From contig OZ241359.1 in assembly GCA_965199705.1 (NCBI GenBank), positions 744,001-808,000 on the forward strand: a stretch of 64,000 bases of DNA, given 5' to 3'. The position numbers and the translations under genes were made by a program. Positions 60,982 to 64,000 of this stretch are shown here, piece by piece (the stretch's first letter is position 1; each line of letters starts with the position of its first letter). The stretch comes from Azophilus sp965199705. GTDB taxonomy: Bacteria; Pseudomonadota; Gammaproteobacteria; Pseudomonadales; Azotimanducaceae. The notes beneath the pieces are model-generated. The model did not search any database. It was given only the letters and a program-made list of their open reading frames with translations, and was not told where the DNA came from.

Positions 60982-62511
60982 ATGTTGGAGCCTACGGTCA
61001 AGAAGATCCTGGCGTCGCGCGTGTACGCCGCCGCCGTGGAGACGCCCTTGCAGTATGCCAGAGGCATTTCCGAGCGTCTTGGTCGGGGCCATGAAGTACT
61101 GCTGAAGCGCGAAGACCTGCAACCGATATTCTCGTTCAAGGTGCGTGGCTCTTACAACCGCATCAGTCGCCTGACGCCGAACCAGCGCCGGCTCGGCGTG
61201 GTGGCGGCCTCTGCCGGCAATCATGCCCAGGGCGTGGCTCTGGCGGCGCGCAAGCTGGGCCTGACCGCGCACATAGTCATGGGTTCGAATTCCCCGGCCA
61301 TCAAGGTGGAAGCGGTGCGTCGCCTGGGCGCTCGCATCCTGTTGCACGGCGATGGCTACGATGCAGCCGCCGCTCATGCGCAAGATCTGTCCAGGCAGGA
61401 AGGGCAGACGCTGATTCATCCCTACGACGATCCGGAGGTGATTGCCGGGCAGGGCACGGTGGGTGTGGAGATCATGAACCAGTGTCCGGAGCCGGACGCA
61501 ATTTTCGTGCCAGTGGGTGGTGGCGGGCTGATTGCCGGCATCGCTGCCTATGTCAAGTATCTGCGGCCTGCTACCCGCCTGCTGGGCGTGGAGCCGGAGG
61601 GCTCCGACTGTCTGCGCGCCGCACTCGCCGCCGGCCGTCGCGTGCGCCTGCCGATGAGTCAACTCGATCGCTTTGCCGACGGCGTCTCGGTGGCACAGGT
61701 CGGGCGGTTGCCGTTTCGCATTGCGCGCCAGTGTGTGGACGAGGTGGTAACCGTGACCACGGACGAGATTTGCGGCGCCATCAAGGACATCTTTGCTGAT
61801 ACCCGTTCGGTGGCGGAACCGGCCGGTGCGGTGGCGATTGCCGGCCTCAAGAAGTACGCAGCCGCCCATCCCCTGCGCGGCAGGGCGAAGCGGCGTTGGG
61901 TGGCGCTGGTCAGTGGCGCCAACGTGAACTTTGACAGGCTTCGACACATCGCCGAACGGGCTGAGCTCGGGGAGCGGCGGGAAGCAGTGCTTGGCGTCAC
62001 CATTCCCGAGCGTCCCGGCAGTTTTCGCAGGCTGTGTCGGGCATTGGGCGGTCACGCCATTACCGAGTTCAACTACCGCTGTGCAGACCCGGACCGGGCG
62101 CACGTTTATCTCGGGCTGCAGGTGGATTCAGACGACAACCGCAAGCAGCTCGTCAACGAGCTGCTGCGGGAAGGCTATGGCGTCATCGACATGACCGATA
62201 ACGAAGCCGCCAAGCTGCACGTTCGGCACATGGTCGGCGGGCGCACGGTGCACGCCCGGGCCGAGGTGTTGTATCGCTTCGAGTTCCCGGAGCGCAAGGA
62301 AGGCCTGGTCACCTTCCTGGATGGTCTCGGCAGCGATTGGAACATCACCATGTTCCACTATCGCAATCACGGCGCCGCCTGGGGCCGGGTGCTCGCAGGT
62401 TTTGAAGCCGCGCCGACCGACCGGGGCCGGCTCGCGGCCTATCTGGACCGCATCGGCTACCGCTATTGGGAAGAGACCGCCAATCCAGCCTACGAATTGT
62501 TCTTGCAGTAG
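60982..62511 (+). CDS. ilvA: Threonine ammonia-lyase, biosynthetic
   Basis: 509 aa. PLP lysine in FSFKVRGSYNRIS; SAGNHAQGVALAA and PVGGGGLIAGIAAY for cofactor binding. The C-terminal part (from about residue 330) holds two ACT-like domains (VLGVTIPERPGSFRRLC; YRFEFPERKEGLVTFLDGL) for isoleucine feedback inhibition. Makes 2-oxobutanoate. Divergent from rpiA, the same pairing as in Pseudomonas. Confidence 0.97.
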   Translation: MLEPTVKKILASRVYAAAVETPLQYARGISERLGRGHEVLLKREDLQPIFSFKVRGSYNRISRLTPNQRRLGVVAASAGNHAQGVALAARKLGLTAHIVMGSNSPAIKVEAVRRLGARILLHGDGYDAAAAHAQDLSRQEGQTLIHPYDDPEVIAGQGTVGVEIMNQCPEPDAIFVPVGGGGLIAGIAAYVKYLRPATRLLGVEPEGSDCLRAALAAGRRVRLPMSQLDRFADGVSVAQVGRLPFRIARQCVDEVVTVTTDEICGAIKDIFADTRSVAEPAGAVAIAGLKKYAAAHPLRGRAKRRWVALVSGANVNFDRLRHIAERAELGERREAVLGVTIPERPGSFRRLCRALGGHAITEFNYRCADPDRAHVYLGLQVDSDDNRKQLVNELLREGYGVIDMTDNEAAKLHVRHMVGGRTVHARAEVLYRFEFPERKEGLVTFLDGLGSDWNITMFHYRNHGAAWGRVLAGFEAAPTDRGRLAAYLDRIGYRYWEETANPAYELFLQ

Positions 62512-62600
62512 CCTGGCCGGCGCAGACTGTATTCGGGATGGCGCGTCGAAAGCGGAAGCAGCCGGTTGAAAGGCACTCTATATCCGCCATTTAGATCAGT

Positions 62601-62621
62601 GCCCTGGCGATATATCCGGGC
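62601..62621 (+). repeat. REP-like repeat after ilvA
   Basis: GCCCTGGCGATAT then ATCCGGGC. 90 bp after the ilvA stop and 7 bp before the start of the YeiH-family gene. Confidence 0.65.
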
Positions 62622-62627
62622 GATCCC

Positions 62628-63575
62628 GTGCTGAGCGGGCAGCACATCGATTCTTCGCCGCGGATCCTGGCGGCTGCGCTGCTCTGTCTGCTTGCCGCGC
62701 TCGCTGCGGGCGTCTATCTGCAAAACCCGGCGGTCGCACTCCTGGGCGGGGTGCTTGTGCGTCTTGGTTTTGGCGTCAACCCGGTCAGGCACGGCATCCG
62801 ATATGGCGCCATCAGCCTGCAAAGCGCTGTGGTTTTGCTTGGCTTCGGCCTGGGCTTCGATCAGATGATGACCGTTTCTGCCGATTACGGGCTGATCGTG
62901 GCCGCCTTTGTGCTGTTGACGCTCTTCGCGGGGTGGATGGTTGCGCGCCTGGCTCGCGGCGACCGTATCGAATCCATGCTGCTGATCGGCGGCACGGCGA
63001 TTTGTGGAGCGACTGCGATCGCGACGCTCGCCGCAGTGGTTGGCGCCAGGCCGCACCAGCTGGCGGCGACCACCGGCATTGTGTTCGTCCTGAATGCCGT
63101 GGCGCTCCTCACCTTTCCCTGGCTCGGTGGCTGGATGGGGCTTGGCCAGGAGACCTTTGGCGTTTGGGCCGCGCTTGCGATTCACGACACCAGCTCGGTG
63201 GTCGCGACGGCAGCCATCTATGGCGATGAGGCAGCGGCGGTAGCGACCACGGTCAAGCTGGGGCGGACGCTGTGGCTGATTCCACTCGCCTTTGCTGCGA
63301 GCATCGTCTTTGCCAGCGGCGAAGCAAGATTGCGGGTTCCGGTGTTCGTTCTGCTGTTCGTTTGCGCAGCGTTGATTGGCGGACTGGTCGGATTCGGGCA
63401 GGTGGTTACAGACGCAATTGGCTACGCCAGCAAGGTCTTGCTGGTGCTCGCGCTGGGATTGATCGGGTTGCAACTCGATTGGCGGAGTTTGCGCCAGCTA
63501 TCCCTGTCTGGCGTACTCCTGGGCGTCGGCCTGTGGCTCATTGTGGCCCCGTTGGCGCTGTTGCTGGTGGTTTGA
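62628..63575 (+). CDS. YeiH/UPF0324 family putative sulfate exporter
   Basis: 315 aa, about 9-10 membrane helices. The family core is visible: AVALLGGVLVRLGFG, LQSAVVLLGFGLGF, LLIGGTAICGATAIATLA and AIHDTSSVVATAAIYG. Some members export sulfate; the substrate here is not determinable. GTG start. Stands alone after ilvA. Confidence 0.9.
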   Translation: MLSGQHIDSSPRILAAALLCLLAALAAGVYLQNPAVALLGGVLVRLGFGVNPVRHGIRYGAISLQSAVVLLGFGLGFDQMMTVSADYGLIVAAFVLLTLFAGWMVARLARGDRIESMLLIGGTAICGATAIATLAAVVGARPHQLAATTGIVFVLNAVALLTFPWLGGWMGLGQETFGVWAALAIHDTSSVVATAAIYGDEAAAVATTVKLGRTLWLIPLAFAASIVFASGEARLRVPVFVLLFVCAALIGGLVGFGQVVTDAIGYASKVLLVLALGLIGLQLDWRSLRQLSLSGVLLGVGLWLIVAPLALLLVV

Positions 63576-63642
63576 TTGAACGGCATATTGATATTGCCGA
63601 TTGGTCTTTCCCACATGGATCGCCCAAGGTAGCGTGCCGCGC

Positions 63643-63735
63643 ATGAGCCTGTTCAATACCCGTCTTGACCGCGCCAGCCTGCTGGCTGCGGCCGTGTTTC
63701 TGGCCTACCTGCTGGTTCCTTTCTGGGCCGCATAG
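63643..63735 (+). CDS. Possible 30-aa membrane peptide
   Basis: MSLFNTRLDR followed by ASLLAAAVFLAYLLVPFWAA and stop. A single hydrophobic helix with a short basic N-terminus fits a small membrane protein. The ribosome site (AAGG, about 13 nt away) is poor. No family recognised; it could be chance. Confidence 0.3.
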   Translation: MSLFNTRLDRASLLAAAVFLAYLLVPFWAA

Positions 63736-63757
63736 CAGCCGCGGACCAGCCTGTCGG

Positions 63758-64000
63758 CTAGGCCGCCGTGTGATAGCGCAGATACTCCTCATCGAAGGCG
63801 ATGCGGCTACGGTCCGTGATTCGGTCGAGATAGAGTTTGCCGTCCAGGTGGTCGAACTCGTGCTGGATCACCGTGGCCAGAAAGTCCTGTAATTCGATCT
63901 CGAAGGCGCTTCCGTCAAGGCGCTGCGCCGATACCCGGACATGCCGCGGTCGCTGCACATAGCCCCGCAATCCCGGTACTGAAAGACAGCCCTCCCAGCA
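63758..64000 (-). CDS. def: Peptide deformylase, 3' part only
   Basis: The frame runs off the window end. It contains the zinc and catalytic motifs WEGCLSVPGLRGYV and QHEFDHLDGKLYLDRI, with the Cys, the two His and the Glu all present. Removes the formyl group from new proteins. A partner fmt gene, if present, would be outside the window. Confidence 0.95.
   Translation of the reverse strand, partial: CWEGCLSVPGLRGYVQRPRHVRVSAQRLDGSAFEIELQDFLATVIQHEFDHLDGKLYLDRITDRSRIAFDEEYLRYHTAA

Overview
The window is about 64 kb of a high-GC (roughly 60%) gammaproteobacterial chromosome. Two things support this: a complete atpIBEFHAGDC-glmU-glmS block, and gene neighbourhoods resembling Pseudomonas and Chromatiales-type genomes (pilT/yggS-proC-yggT-metX-metW-rdgB-hemW, rsmE-gshB-tonB-yqgE-ruvX, metK/tkt/pgk). 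FabY, a Pseudomonas-type initiating ketoacyl synthase, fits the same picture. A single-chain glycyl-tRNA synthetase is atypical for the class. I cannot name a genus. No rRNA, tRNA or CRISPR array was seen.

Layout. 1-5.5 kb holds the end of moaB, a solitary DNA methyltransferase with an inserted HTH, fabY, an unknown 151-aa protein and glycyl-tRNA synthetase. 5.5-14.9 kb is an accessory, partly decayed island. It contains an AlbA_2/ATPase-type regulator, scraps of RhuM, PIN-toxin and membrane-protein genes, a DUF1828 protein preceded by a broken HI0074-like gene, a Fic protein translationally coupled to the last part of a type I methylase gene (hsdM), two internally deleted transposase remnants, and a two-gene polyprenyl-sugar glycosylation cassette (GT2-GtrA fusion plus GT-C enzyme) with a long G tract in its first codons. 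A 37-bp sequence is repeated in direct orientation on both sides of that cassette.

14.9-23.5 kb: a DUF1499 protein, a colicin V-type export pair (HlyD adaptor plus C39-peptidase ABC transporter) with no visible substrate gene, a small phosphodiesterase, a thiolase/OB-fold pair, a Phd-VapC type toxin-antitoxin module with a palindromic operator, and a damaged Lrp-type regulator. 23.5-34.4 kb: the ATP synthase operon from a recognisable sigma-70 promoter, then glmU-glmS (UDP-GlcNAc synthesis) and, convergently, hemJ-hemL-pfkB-dksA.

37-64 kb is housekeeping: erpA, anmK and an M23 peptidase, coaD, rpoH, trmB, a tightly overlapping seven-gene operon yggS-proC-yggT-metX-metW-rdgB-hemW, pilT, the rsmE-gshB-tonB-yqgE-ruvX set, metK divergent from tkt-pgk, a hydrolase/FAD-oxidase pair, rpiA divergent from ilvA, a YeiH-family exporter, and the end of def.

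The main unlisted structure is a family of about 21-bp palindromic repeats (starting GCCCTGG, ending ATATCCGGGC) scattered at gene ends. It is linked by sequence to a MITE-like element of about 163 bp at the 3' end of rpiA. One copy exactly fills the gshB-tonB gap, and another surrounds the probable trmB start codon.
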